A DNA stretch of 64,000 nt from CAIWHR01 sp963773195 (GCA_963773195.1 CAVZAE010000002.1:193395-257394); one strand, 5' to 3'. Shown: positions 43,581 through 52,842, numbered from the stretch's first letter. The notes: generated by a model from the sequence alone, not told the origin. A program made the numbers and translations.

Positions 43581-44387
43581 TTGAACGTCGCGCGCGCGTC
43601 ATCGATTCGCGAGGCATGGCGCCGGCTGGGAGATCGACGCATCACCCTTTTGAGCTTATCTCTCTTGTTGTTCGTCTGGATTGCCATCACGCAGGGCGGG
43701 TTGGTCGACCCAATCTTCATGCCAGGACCGATGCTGCTCTGGGACGCGTTCGTGGATCTCCTCCAGAACGGCTACAGGGACCGGACGATCTGGGAACATG
43801 CCGGGCTCAGCCTCCGCCGTGTGCTATTGGGCTTCGCCACGGGAGCCGCCGCCGGCACGCTGCTGGGTCTTGCGATGGGTTACAACCGTCGGATCGAGGC
43901 TTTCTTCAGTCCGCTCGTCGAGTTCTTTCGGCCGTTGCCGCAGCTCGCCTATCTGATCCTGCTGATCGTCTGGTTTGGAATCGAGGAGACGGCGCAGGTC
44001 CTTCTCCTCTTTCTTACGGCGCTTCCTGTCTCGGCGATCGCCGCGATGGACGGAGTAAAAAGCGTTTCCGTGCAGCGGATACAAGCGGCGCGGTCCCTCG
44101 GCGCCAGTGAATGGCAGATCTTCCGCTACGTCGTCTTCCCTTCTGCGTTGCACGAAATCTTCACCGGCGCGCGGCTTGCCATCGGTGTCGTTTACACGAC
44201 GCTCATTGCCGCCGAGATCATTGCGGGCAGCACCGGATTCGGCTGGATCATTCTCGACGCAGGGCGCTTCCTGCGCTCCGACTATGTCTTTGTCGGAATC
44301 CTGGTGCTTGGGACGATGGGCCTGCTGCTCGATCGCTTACTGCTCGTCGCCGAGCGTCGCATCGTCCATTGGACCGGCCGGGATTGA
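43581..44387 (+). CDS. ABC transporter permease (SsuC/TauC type), second of two
   Basis: The 268-residue permease (TTG start at 43581, one base after the previous stop) has the same family layout with FFRPLPQLAYLILLIVWFGI and the EAA loop AARSLGASEWQIFRYVVFPS. It is clearly a paralog of the preceding gene, so a tandem duplication and divergence are likely. The two should form a heterodimeric membrane channel. Confidence 0.9.
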   Translation: MNVARASSIREAWRRLGDRRITLLSLSLLLFVWIAITQGGLVDPIFMPGPMLLWDAFVDLLQNGYRDRTIWEHAGLSLRRVLLGFATGAAAGTLLGLAMGYNRRIEAFFSPLVEFFRPLPQLAYLILLIVWFGIEETAQVLLLFLTALPVSAIAAMDGVKSVSVQRIQAARSLGASEWQIFRYVVFPSALHEIFTGARLAIGVVYTTLIAAEIIAGSTGFGWIILDAGRFLRSDYVFVGILVLGTMGLLLDRLLLVAERRIVHWTGRD

Positions 44388-44454
44388 CTCACCTCTCCGG
44401 CGAGAGGGTCCCGGAGCAGACACACATCAGACCCTCGAGGAAAAGGAGAATCTC

Positions 44455-45498
44455 ATGTCAGACGTAGTCGGCAGACGATACTTCATGAAAACGGTCGTCA
44501 TAGCGGGCGCCTCTCTCGCTACCGGGTTGCGCGCGCGTGACCTGTTAGCCGCCGGAACAGTGCCGGAAAAGATCAACGTCGCGTTTTTTCTGGAGACAAA
44601 GCCGACGATGATCGCCAAGGGTGAAGGTTGGTTCGAGAAGCTGGCGGGGGCCAAGATAAACTGGACCGAGGCCTCCAACGGCGCCGAGGCGATTACGGGG
44701 ATCGCCGCCAAGAGCGTAGACATTGGCGTTGCCATTGGGTCATCGCCTACGGCGGCGGGGATAGCCAACAACATTCCCTTTCAAATCGTCTGCCTTGTCG
44801 ACAACATCGGCCCCGCGGAGGAAATGGTCGTACGCAAAGCGGCCAATATCAAAACCCCCGCCGATTTCAAAGGCAAGAAAGCGGCGACGACCTTCGGTTC
44901 GACTTCGCATTTCCGGCTGCTCGGGTTCCTGAAGACCAATGGCCTCACGGAAAAGGACGTGACTGTTCTGGATCTGAAGGCCGACGCCGCGGTCGCGGCG
45001 TGGATGCGCGGCGATATCGATGCGAGCTACTATTGGAGCCCGTTCAAGGCGAAGATGCTCGAGGCCAATGGCGAGTACTTCCCGACATCGAAAAAACTCG
45101 ACGCTCAGGGCTACGTCATCGCCGACGTCATCATCGCGCGCACCGAGTTCGGCAAGGAATATCCAGACGCCGTGACGGGCTTCCTGAAAGCCTACGGCAA
45201 CGCCCTCGCGATGTTCAAGTCGGACCCCGACGCTGCAGCTGCGATTGTCGCCAAACAGGCCGGCGTTACCCCCGCAGTCGCGAGACGCGATATGGACGAA
45301 TACGATTTCCTCACCTTTGAGCGTCAGCTCTCGGACGACTGGCTTGGTCCTCCCGGCAAGCCGGGCAAGTTTGCGTCGGTCTTGCGGAGCACTGCCGAGT
45401 TTTTAGTCACCCAGAAGAGCATACGGGCTGCCCCACCGCTCAGCGCCTTTCAGAACGCGATCAATACAACATTTCTGTCAAAGGCAGCGAAGGCATAG
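44455..45498 (+). CDS. ABC transporter substrate-binding protein with Tat-type signal
   Basis: The ATG at 44455 follows AAAAGGAGAA. The N terminus GRRYFMKTVVIAGASLATGL is a twin-arginine-like signal, so export may occur folded. The ~320-residue mature part belongs to the TauA/SsuA group: KSVDIGVAIGSSPTAAGIAN, KKAATTFGSTSHFRLLGFL, AAWMRGDIDASYYWSPF. It resembles the binding protein at 35513-36502 in pattern, which suggests related ligands. It lies between the permease and ATPase genes. Confidence 0.87.
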   Translation: MSDVVGRRYFMKTVVIAGASLATGLRARDLLAAGTVPEKINVAFFLETKPTMIAKGEGWFEKLAGAKINWTEASNGAEAITGIAAKSVDIGVAIGSSPTAAGIANNIPFQIVCLVDNIGPAEEMVVRKAANIKTPADFKGKKAATTFGSTSHFRLLGFLKTNGLTEKDVTVLDLKADAAVAAWMRGDIDASYYWSPFKAKMLEANGEYFPTSKKLDAQGYVIADVIIARTEFGKEYPDAVTGFLKAYGNALAMFKSDPDAAAAIVAKQAGVTPAVARRDMDEYDFLTFERQLSDDWLGPPGKPGKFASVLRSTAEFLVTQKSIRAAPPLSAFQNAINTTFLSKAAKA

Positions 45499-45682
45499 CA
45501 TCTTTTGTCTGTCTCCCTCCTCCTGAAACAAGGGGTAGGAAATTCCGCCGCACGGCGCGTGCTTGGAATCGTGCCCTGCGGCGGTTTGTCTAGAGGAGGA
45601 AGGCGATTCATGGAAGTCATCACTTGCGGCCCTGCGGAGGCCGGATGCCGCCGTCCCCAAGAAGTCAAAACCTCTGCATGCC

Positions 45683-46465
45683 ATGTCTACGCGATTCGTT
45701 GAAATCGCAAACCTCAGCATAGAGTACCCTTCGAAGGAGGGGCCGGTGCAAGCCCTGTGCAACGTCGAGCTCGGCATCGAAGCCGGCGAGTTCGTATGCA
45801 TCGTCGGTCCTTCGGGCTGTGGCAAGACGACGCTGCTGCAGGCGTTGGCGGGATTCATCATGCCGACGATCGGCACAATCACACTCGCCGGCCAACTAAT
45901 CACCGGTCCTGGACAAGATCGCGGCGTCGTTTTCCAGCAACCGGCGCTCTTTCCCTGGATGACCGTCGCCGAGAACGCCGACTTCGGTCCAATGGTGCGT
46001 GGCATCGCAGAGCCGACGCGGCGCGAGCGTGTCGAGCACTATCTGCGATTGGTCGGACTATGGGATTTCCGCAATCGATATCCCTATCAGCTGTCCGGGG
46101 GAATGCAGCAACGGCTCGCTATCGTCCGAGCACTTATCAATGATCCCAAGGTTCTCCTGATGGACGAGCCCTTCGGCGCGCTCGATGCGCTGACTCGGGA
46201 AAAAATGCAAGAGTTGCTTCATGCCATCTGGCGGCGCACGCAGATGACCGTAGTCTTCGTCACGCACAGCGTCGAAGAAGCCGTATATTTGGGCACGGAC
46301 GTTGTCGTCATGTCTCCGCGACCAGGCCGCATCGTCGAGCACCTGAAGGTCGGTTTCTCACATGCTACTGGCGAGCGCGACAACATTCGCGCAATCAAGG
46401 CTAGTCCTGAATTCGTTGCAACGCGCGAGCAGATACTCGCCTTGATTTGGATGAATGACGTATAA
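45683..46465 (+). CDS. ABC transporter ATP-binding protein (SsuB/TauB type)
   Basis: The ~260-residue ATPase has Walker A GPSGCGKTTLL, signature LSGGMQQRLAIVRAL, Walker B VLLMDEPFGALD and the switch His in FVTHSVEEAV. ATG 45683 (MSTRFVEIANLSIEYP) gives the normal length; an in-frame upstream start at 45563 would add 40 unlikely residues. It completes the second transporter, 185 nt after the binding protein gene. Confidence 0.88.
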   Translation: MSTRFVEIANLSIEYPSKEGPVQALCNVELGIEAGEFVCIVGPSGCGKTTLLQALAGFIMPTIGTITLAGQLITGPGQDRGVVFQQPALFPWMTVAENADFGPMVRGIAEPTRRERVEHYLRLVGLWDFRNRYPYQLSGGMQQRLAIVRALINDPKVLLMDEPFGALDALTREKMQELLHAIWRRTQMTVVFVTHSVEEAVYLGTDVVVMSPRPGRIVEHLKVGFSHATGERDNIRAIKASPEFVATREQILALIWMNDV

Positions 46466-46576
46466 CCAGGGCCCTCGCTACCTCGCGTATCGCGGTCCGA
46501 TTTTCTGCTGACTCAGTGTCAATAGCGCCCCCCGTAAGTCACCAACCCCCTGCTTCCCGCGGTTGCGATGAAAAAT

Positions 46577-46620
46577 CTGTCGCCTACGCGATAGTTATCC
46601 GGTTGAACGCTGCTTAGACT
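46577..46620 (+). promoter_or_regulatory. Class II Crp/Fnr-type promoter, copy 2
   Basis: The palindrome CTGTCGC-CTAC-GCGATAG (46577-46594) is identical to copy 1. It is followed at the same distance by TAGACT (46615-46620), predicting a start near 46627 and an operator at -41.5. Similarity extends into flanking AAAAATCT and GTTATCCGG. It drives the dehydrogenase genes beginning at 46750. Confidence 0.7.
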
Positions 46621-46749
46621 TAGTCGCTTCCCACCAACAGTCATATCCGATACTCGTGACGGCACCGTGATGTCGCGAGGATCGACGGAATCGGTGGCCC
46701 GACACGCTGGCCGCAGCTCTCGTCGTTCGCCGGAGAATAGGGAGGGTCT

Positions 46750-47793
46750 ATGCGCGGAGTGGTGTTCCTAGGCAACCGACAGCTGGAGATAAGAGACTTT
46801 CGGGACCCTACCCCGGGACCAGGTGAGGTGGTGCTCGAGATCAAGGCGTCGGGGATGTGCGGGAGCGACCTCAAGCTATATCGGTCCGCGGAAGGCGCGG
46901 CATCCATGGGGCTGGTTGGCACCGGCGGCCCGTTGATCGCCGGTCACGAGCCCTGCGGCGTGATCGCGGCGGTTGGACCCGGCGTGTCGAAGAAAGAGGC
47001 GCGCGTGGGTCAGCGGGTGATGAACCATCACTATTGCGGCTGCGGCGTCTGTAAGCATTGCCGTGTCGGATGGACACAGCTTTGCCCGAATGGCATGGTT
47101 TCCTACGGTGTGACCGGCGACGGCGCCCATGCGCACTATATGAAGGTGCCGGCACGTACCAATATTCCGCTCTCGGATGACCTCTCGTACGAAGAAGGAT
47201 CTGCAATCTCCTGCGGCACCGGGGCGGCGTACGGCGGCCTCAGGCGTCTCAATCTCTCTGGAGGCGACACTCTCGCTGTCTATGGCATGGGACCCGTCGG
47301 GCTCTCGGCCACGATGCTCGGAGTCGCGATGGGCGCGCGAGTGCTCGCCGTAGACGTCTCGCCCGAGCGACTGGCGCTCGCCAAGGATTTCGGCGCTGAG
47401 AAAATCATCAATCCGAAAGAGATCGACCCCGTGGCGGCGATCAAAGAAGCCACGTGCGGCGAAGGCGCCCCGGCCACGCTTGAATGCTCGGCCGCCCCCG
47501 AGGCGCGGCTGGCAGCGGTCCAAAGCGCGGCAATCTGGGGGCGCGTCTGCTTTATAGGTGAAGGCGGCACCGTAACTCTCGACGTGAGCAAGGACATGAT
47601 CCGAAAGCAGCTCACGATCATGGGAAACTGGACGTTCAGCATTGCGTGGCAAATGGAATGCGCGCGCTTCGTCTCCGAGCGAAAAATCCCCCTCGAGCGG
47701 TTGCTAACCCACCGCTACCGGCTCGAGCAGGCAGCAGATGCTTATCGACTTTTCGACACCCAGTCCACTGGCAAGGGTGTATTCGTTTTCTAG
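46750..47793 (+). CDS. Zinc-dependent alcohol dehydrogenase family protein (MDR)
   Basis: The 347-residue enzyme has the catalytic zinc ligands (MCGSDLK, GHEPCGVI) and a structural zinc loop (CGCGVCKHCRVG, then WTQLC). The Rossmann signature YGMGPVGLSATMLG and FGAEKIINPKEIDPV follow. It oxidises a secondary alcohol or polyol with NAD(P)+; the substrate is open. It is the first gene behind the second Crp/Fnr-type promoter and has a ribosome site GGGAGG. Confidence 0.92.
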   Translation: MRGVVFLGNRQLEIRDFRDPTPGPGEVVLEIKASGMCGSDLKLYRSAEGAASMGLVGTGGPLIAGHEPCGVIAAVGPGVSKKEARVGQRVMNHHYCGCGVCKHCRVGWTQLCPNGMVSYGVTGDGAHAHYMKVPARTNIPLSDDLSYEEGSAISCGTGAAYGGLRRLNLSGGDTLAVYGMGPVGLSATMLGVAMGARVLAVDVSPERLALAKDFGAEKIINPKEIDPVAAIKEATCGEGAPATLECSAAPEARLAAVQSAAIWGRVCFIGEGGTVTLDVSKDMIRKQLTIMGNWTFSIAWQMECARFVSERKIPLERLLTHRYRLEQAADAYRLFDTQSTGKGVFVF

Positions 47794-47954
47794 CGTGGGA
47801 CGTTATCCGATGATTCTGGCTGGCGCAGGTGACGTCGACAGTCGCCCGAAGCGGACTCGTGTTGCGCGATGGCGATTGGCGCGACGACGTCAGGTGCTGC
47901 CCGTGCCATCGGGCGGGCCGCTCTGAGCCTTTTTACTGACGTCAGGAGACGCGG

Positions 47955-48875
47955 ATGGAAAGAGTCGGCTTTATCGGGCTTGGTGTCATGGGCAGCCGAA
48001 TGGCTCAGAACATTTTGAAAGGCGGCTATCCGCTCACGGTATACGACGTCGATCCGACCGCCGTAGAAGTGCTGCAAAACGCCGGCGCAAACGTGGCCAA
48101 GTCACCGCAGGATGTGGGCCGTGCGAGCGACGTCGTCGTGACCATGCTTCCAGCACCGCAAGACGTCGAGGAGGTCCTGTTGGGACCGAGGGGCGTCGTG
48201 AACTGCATGAGCTCCGGCGGGATTATCGTTGAAATGAGCACGATCGACCCGATGACGTCGCAGCGAATCTGCGCGGAGCTCGCGAAGCGCGCAATCGGAA
48301 TGATCGATTCGCCGGTCGGGAAGACCTCAGATCACGCAGCAAGTGGAACACTGACCCTGATGCTGGGCGGCGATTTGGATCTAATCGACAAGGTCAAGCC
48401 GATCCTCGCCTGCATGGGCAGCGAGATGTACTACTGCGGTGGCCACGGCATGGGTCACGCGATGAAGATGGTCAATAACCTTCTCGCCACTGCAATCATC
48501 GTCGCGGATACCGAGGCGATGGCGATTGGCGTGAAAGCAGGCCTCACGGTTGATTTAATGTTGGAGGTGATGAAGACCACGATGGCTTGGAATGCGCAAC
48601 TCGGTACCAATCTGGCTAACAGAGCATTCAAAGGAGATGACACTCCAGGTTTCATGGTGAAGCTTGCATGCAAGGATGTTCGGTTGGCGTTAGCCTACGC
48701 CGAGCAGTTGGGAATCGACGCCGTTGTGGGACGGGTTGCCCAGACAATGCTTGACCAAGCAGTCGCCAGGGGATACGGCGGCCGCGACACCGCCGCGCTG
48801 ATGTTCATGCGGGAAATTGATCTCGGTATCAAGGTGCGCTCAAACCCGAATGCTCCGCCGGCCCGACTCGCCTGA
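47955..48875 (+). CDS. 3-hydroxyisobutyrate dehydrogenase-family protein
   Basis: The 306-residue enzyme has the N-terminal NAD-binding GFIGLGVMGSRMA. It also has the substrate loop DSPVGKTSDHAASGTLTLML and the catalytic Lys in GHAMKMVNNLLATA. Family members oxidise beta-hydroxyacids (3-hydroxyisobutyrate, tartronate semialdehyde, or sulfo-analogues such as 3-sulfolactaldehyde or sulfolactate). Position after the MDR gene suggests consecutive steps of one pathway. The specific substrate is unresolved. Confidence 0.92.
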   Translation: MERVGFIGLGVMGSRMAQNILKGGYPLTVYDVDPTAVEVLQNAGANVAKSPQDVGRASDVVVTMLPAPQDVEEVLLGPRGVVNCMSSGGIIVEMSTIDPMTSQRICAELAKRAIGMIDSPVGKTSDHAASGTLTLMLGGDLDLIDKVKPILACMGSEMYYCGGHGMGHAMKMVNNLLATAIIVADTEAMAIGVKAGLTVDLMLEVMKTTMAWNAQLGTNLANRAFKGDDTPGFMVKLACKDVRLALAYAEQLGIDAVVGRVAQTMLDQAVARGYGGRDTAALMFMREIDLGIKVRSNPNAPPARLA

Positions 48876-49146
48876 CGGGTCCCGTGATGTCCAATACTCC
48901 GTCGGGAACGCTTACGCTGCTTGGGCAATATTAGGTTTCCGACATAGCGTCAAGCTTCTCGCACTTCTCGATCCGATCTGCCCAAGCGTGCAACGCTTCC
49001 CTGCGACGTTCCATGTACTCGTTGTCGTTGGGCCAGCACGCCGGGCAGCACGTGGTTGTCGATCTTGTGGCTGATTAGTTCAGCTGTTGGCTACTCGACG
49101 CCCGCCGAACATTCCCGAAAACGTCCCTTCATGGGAAAGATGAGAA

Positions 49147-49734
49147 TTACCCGAGTACCCTTTGGGCGACGCTCACCCCAACACCAAGTGTCCTGGCAAT
49201 CTTGACCTTCCCCATTCCAGCCGCAGCCAGCATGCGGATTTGATCCTCGACTTTCGTGCCCGTCTTTGGACGCCCTAGTACCTTCCCGCTGGCGCGCGCT
49301 CGTTCAAGCCCTGCCTTCACTCGCTCCTGGATGATCGAGCGCTCGAACTCGGCAAAGACACTCAGCATGCCGAACATCGCCTTACCGCTCGGCGTGGAGG
49401 TATCCAAAGCCTGTTGATGCAAGTAAAGGTCGATTTTCTTCGCCTGAAGATCGCTCAGGAATACCACCAGATCCTGCAGGCTGCGACCGAGGCGATCGAC
49501 AGACCATGCGGCGACGATATCGAACTCGCGTCGTGCGACTGCGTGGAGCAGAGCATCGAACTGGGGTCGACCCTTCCGCCCTTTGGCACCGCTGACTCCC
49601 CGGTCGACGAATTGGGCTGCGGGAATCCACCCATGTCGACGAGCCGCCACTCGAAGTTCTCGGAGCTGATTCTCCGTAGTCTGCCCATCGGTGGACACAC
49701 GGGCATATAGGGCGACTCGCTTGGTCTTGGGCAT
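49147..49734 (-). CDS. Serine recombinase (resolvase family)
   Basis: The 195-residue protein has the nucleophile Ser in VALYARVSTDGQTTENQL, AAWSVDRLGRSLQDLVVFL and the E helix MLSVFAEFERSIIQERVKAG. The C-terminal helix-turn-helix is GMGKVKIARTLGVGVSVAQR. It is different from the resolvase at 30301, so two unrelated mobile or stability elements have been here. The region upstream of its start (49735-49870) has direct repeats that may belong to its recombination site. Confidence 0.93.
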   Translation of the reverse strand: MPKTKRVALYARVSTDGQTTENQLRELRVAARRHGWIPAAQFVDRGVSGAKGRKGRPQFDALLHAVARREFDIVAAWSVDRLGRSLQDLVVFLSDLQAKKIDLYLHQQALDTSTPSGKAMFGMLSVFAEFERSIIQERVKAGLERARASGKVLGRPKTGTKVEDQIRMLAAAGMGKVKIARTLGVGVSVAQRVLG

Positions 49735-49788
49735 GACGCCTCCGTCGTAACCACCTCAGTCTAGCGCCGTGTCATACGTTAATCAAAT

Positions 49789-49864
49789 GTTTTCCGTATG
49801 GTCCGCAGGCGCGCCCGCCCTCGGGGCTACTGGTCCGCGTTCTCAGGTGGGGTTTTCCGTATGG
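49789..49864. repeat. 63-bp-spaced direct repeat near the resolvase
   Basis: GTTTTCCGTATGG occurs at 49789-49801 and again at 49852-49864, each followed by (T)CCGCAG. The pair lies just upstream of the resolvase gene and could be recombination subsites or ends of a lost element. Confidence 0.5.
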
Positions 49865-49869
49865 CCGCA

Positions 49870-50161
49870 GCCGGCCCCGGAGGTGCACGCTCTGGCCACT
49901 TACTGATGACGCAGCCCCGTGGACTGAACTCGAATGGCGAGTCCGGGCCCTCGTCCGGTCTCCGCGAGCGGCCCATTGGTCGCGAACGCGTTAGGCGCCG
50001 CAATAACTCCTGGCCGCCGCTATCGCGCGCGCCGAACCCTGCCGCTCGTCGGTCACTCTTTGGCGCTGCCCAGCTTCGAACCGATAATGTAGTGGCGCCG
50101 ATTTGAACGAACAGCTTGCGGGCGCGTTATAAGTGCAGCTAAAGCGGGGCAGGACGATCGA
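49870..50161. other. Non-coding stretch
   Basis: No gene is supported; plus-strand open frames are Arg/Pro-rich. A TTATAA-containing segment near 50127-50133 could be a -10 box for a short transcript ending at the terminator at 50162-50193. Confidence 0.3.
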
Positions 50162-50193
50162 CCCGCCCTTAGCGCAACGCTGGCGGGTTTTTT
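50162..50193 (+). terminator. Intrinsic terminator without an obvious upstream gene
   Basis: CCCGCC (50162-50167) pairs with GGCGGG (50182-50187), with an inner AGCG/CGCT stem, followed by TTTTTT (50188-50193). It is a strong terminator, yet no coding gene precedes it on this strand within ~1 kb. Confidence 0.7.
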
Positions 50194-50610
50194 GTCGCCG
50201 GCGGTTTCAAGGGGCGAACACGGCCGACCGGGCTGCCACTCGCGGCTGGCGCCGCGCCATAGACTCGGAAAGCAACCCGCCGTGCTCGAACGACGTCGGG
50301 GCCTGCTTGCATGAGTCTGCGCATCGTCCGTCGTTTCGTCCGTATTCCGCAGACCGCAGGCGACCCAGCTCCGACTTCGGCTCCCTCCGTGAAACCTGCA
50401 GCGGCCCTTGGCGTATTGGGTCGGATCTTGCGCGGAGTCCGCCCGCGTCCGCGCGCCGCAGGTGAATGCGTAGTACTCGGGCGGGTACGGGCACTTCGCT
50501 AGCCGTTGAAAATCGCGTGCATGCTACCTCCTATTCGCTCGCCGTTCAGTAGGTAGGTAAGGTTTTGGCAGGTCGGTCCGCCGAAGCTGACCGGGACCGC
50601 GGAAGGGCTG
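50194..50610. other. Stretch without a gene before the ppc fragment
   Basis: Short open frames on both strands lack ribosome sites. The boundary to the PEP carboxylase fragment lies near 50610, where recognisable ppc sequence begins. Confidence 0.35.
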
Positions 50611-50616
50611 CCGCCG

Positions 50617-51450
50617 TTCTTCGCCATGGGCTCGTGGATCGGCGGCGATCGCGACGGCAATCCGTTCGTCGGCGCGTCAACGCTCGATTACGCCAACCGC
50701 GCGCACGCGACCGCGGCCTTCATGCACTACCTCGACGAAGTGCACGCCCTCGGAAGAGAGCTTTCGCTCTCGACGCGCCTGGTCAAACCCGCCGAAGCGC
50801 TCCTCGCGCTCGCCGTGTCCGCACACGACGACAATCCCCGCCGACGCGACGAGCCGTACCGGCAGGCCCTTTCCGAAATCTATGCGCGGACCGCCGCGAC
50901 CGCGAAGGCGCTGATCGGCTACACGCCGCCGCGTGCGCCGCACGTCGAAATGCCGCCGTACGCGAGGCCCGAGGAGCTCCTGGCCGATCTGGACGTCATG
51001 GCCGCCTCTCTCGCATCGCACGGGTCGCAGTCGCTCGTCGACGGAAGGCTCAAGTCGCTGCGCCGCGCCGTGACGGTGTTCGGCTTCCACCTCGCCGCCC
51101 TGGATATCCGCCAGAATTCCGACGTGCACGAGGAAGTGGTTGCGGAGCTGCTCGCGCGTGCCGGGGTGCACGCAGACTACGCCGGGCTTCCCGAGCGCGA
51201 ACGTGCAGAGTTGCTGGTGCGGGAGCTCGAAAGCCCGCGCCTCCTCGACACGCCGCACGTCGTGCGCTCGCCGCTGCTGGACGCCGAGCTTGCGATCATG
51301 CGCATTGCGGCCGACATCCATCATCGCTTCGGCTCCGCGGCACTCCCGAACTACGTAATCTCCAAATGCCAGTCGGTAAGCGACCTGCTGGAGGTGGCGC
51401 TGCTCCTGAAGGAAGTGGGGCTTGCAAGCCCCGGACGGATCGCGCCTTAA
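50617..51450 (+). pseudogene. ppc: Phosphoenolpyruvate carboxylase, internal fragment
   Basis: The frame contains the PEPC block GSWIGGDRDGNPFV, then VFGFHLAALDIRQNSDVHEE and the active-site segment YVISKCQSVSDLLEVALLLKE. A complete enzyme is ~900 residues; this piece covers only the middle ~270. The N-terminal third and the C-terminal part with the catalytic GRGG motif are missing. After LLLKEVGL the frame reads into unrelated codons and stops at 51450. It is therefore a gene fragment left by rearrangement or misassembly. Confidence 0.85.
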
Positions 51451-51694
51451 CCAGACTGGCCATACTCGCAGCTCGAGCGATGCAAGACACCCGCTCTCGC
51501 AGTTTGGGAATGACTGCATTGCGCCCATGCTAGGTCGATACCGGTCTTGCGCAGCGGGCCGGTGTCGGCCAGTTGCAGACGGACGCTCTCACATCTCAAT
51601 TCTCCGTGAAGCAGGCGCTAATGAGGCGGCCGGCACCTTGGCGATCTGAAGCCGCTGTCGGGTACGGAGCATCCCGACGAATCAGAGTGCTCGA

Positions 51695-52087
51695 TCAGGC
51701 CAGCGCGACCGCTTCGATCTCGACCAGCCAATCGGGACTGGCAAGGCTCGAGACAACCGCCAGCGTGCTTGCCGGAAAGTGTCCGATCACGCCGAAGATC
51801 CGCGAGCGGATTTCGTGGATGACTACCCGGTGCTCGACGCGCGTGGTGAGCACCATGAGCTTGCCCACTTTCTCCATCCCCGACCCTGCGCCTTGCAGAA
51901 CCGCTGCGAGGTTGCGGAAGACCTGCTCTGCCTGCTCGCGTATATCGCCATACCCCACCAGGTTGCCCTTCGGATCGATCGCGACCTGTCCCGAGACGAA
52001 AATCAGGTCGCCCATCCGGACCGCGTGCGAATAGGCAAACGCGCTAGTGTCGTGCACGTTGCGCGGCTGGATCACTTGCAGCGCCAT
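51695..52087 (-). CDS. RidA/YjgF-family protein
   Basis: The 130-residue protein has the Rid fold pattern: LIFVSGQVAIDPKGNLVGYG, QVFRNLAAVLQGAGSGMEKV, and the C-terminal EIEAVALA with the conserved Glu. Classical RidA hydrolyses reactive enamine/imine intermediates using an Arg near position 105; related subgroups act in catabolic pathways. It is the last gene of a leftward set with a cyclase and an amino acid ABC transporter, so it likely handles an intermediate of that pathway. Confidence 0.88.
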   Translation of the reverse strand: MALQVIQPRNVHDTSAFAYSHAVRMGDLIFVSGQVAIDPKGNLVGYGDIREQAEQVFRNLAAVLQGAGSGMEKVGKLMVLTTRVEHRVVIHEIRSRIFGVIGHFPASTLAVVSSLASPDWLVEIEAVALA

Positions 52088-52096
52088 GGCGCCTCC

Positions 52097-52786
52097 TCAC
52101 ATGACGAGCGCAACCGGCCGCACCGGCGACGCCGTGCCGCCGCGCATCTTGAGCGGCAGGCAGACGAACAGAAACTCCTTTCCGACAAGCTTGTCCAGGT
52201 TGCACAGCTGTTGCACCATGCAGATGCCACTTGCAAGCCAGATAAGGTGGGTCGGCCACCACCATTCGTCAGGGTCGTCCATTCCAATCAGGTCGGTGCA
52301 GAAGATCGTCATCTTTCGATCGACGAGCCATTGCGCGGTGTCCGTCGGAACGTAGGGACGCACCATCGCGAAGTTGGGCGTGCCCCAGTCCTTGTCTACG
52401 CCGGTCCAGCAGATCGTCGCGCGGCCCGGCCCGATCTTCTGGCCCGACTTTTCCTCGGCCCGCTTGAAATCGTCGATGGTGATCGCTTCGCCGTTCTTCT
52501 TGTGCGTCAGGTCGAGCAGATGCCCCGGAAGAATCAGTTGCTCCAGCGGAACCTCTTCCACCGGTGCGCCGTCCTTCACAAAATGGCGCGGCACGTCGAG
52601 GTGCGTGCCGCAGTGCTCAGGCATGAGGATCATGCGACCTTCCATCGAAAGCTTGCCACTCGTGATCATGTGGTAGTGCTCATGCGTCTCGAGTGGAAAA
52701 AACGCGACCATGCTGCCACCGATATTCGACATTCCGTCGAAATACTCGTGACCGAGATCGACGATTTCCCTGAACGGCAAGGCCAT
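52097..52786 (-). CDS. Cyclase-family (kynurenine formamidase-like) hydrolase
   Basis: The 229-residue protein has the family metal-binding motif HCGTHLDVPRHF. The N-terminal REIVDLGHEYFDGMSNIGG and C-terminal PVRPVALVM complete the pattern. Members are Mn/Zn-dependent amidohydrolases, for example kynurenine formamidase and isatin hydrolase. It is 9 nt upstream of the RidA gene and follows the ATPase gene, so an amide or lactam brought in by the transporter is a plausible substrate. Confidence 0.88.
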   Translation of the reverse strand: MALPFREIVDLGHEYFDGMSNIGGSMVAFFPLETHEHYHMITSGKLSMEGRMILMPEHCGTHLDVPRHFVKDGAPVEEVPLEQLILPGHLLDLTHKKNGEAITIDDFKRAEEKSGQKIGPGRATICWTGVDKDWGTPNFAMVRPYVPTDTAQWLVDRKMTIFCTDLIGMDDPDEWWWPTHLIWLASGICMVQQLCNLDKLVGKEFLFVCLPLKMRGGTASPVRPVALVM

Positions 52787-52842
52787 GGCTTTCCTCCTGT
52801 GACAGGACGGGTTCGGGGGTTAGGCACGCGAGCCGGAATGCT

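Noticed and set aside
49795..49880. Tn3-family terminal inverted repeat
   Set aside because: TTCTCAGGTGGGG near 49840 only faintly resembles the ends of Tn3-type elements, and no opposite end or transposase was found.
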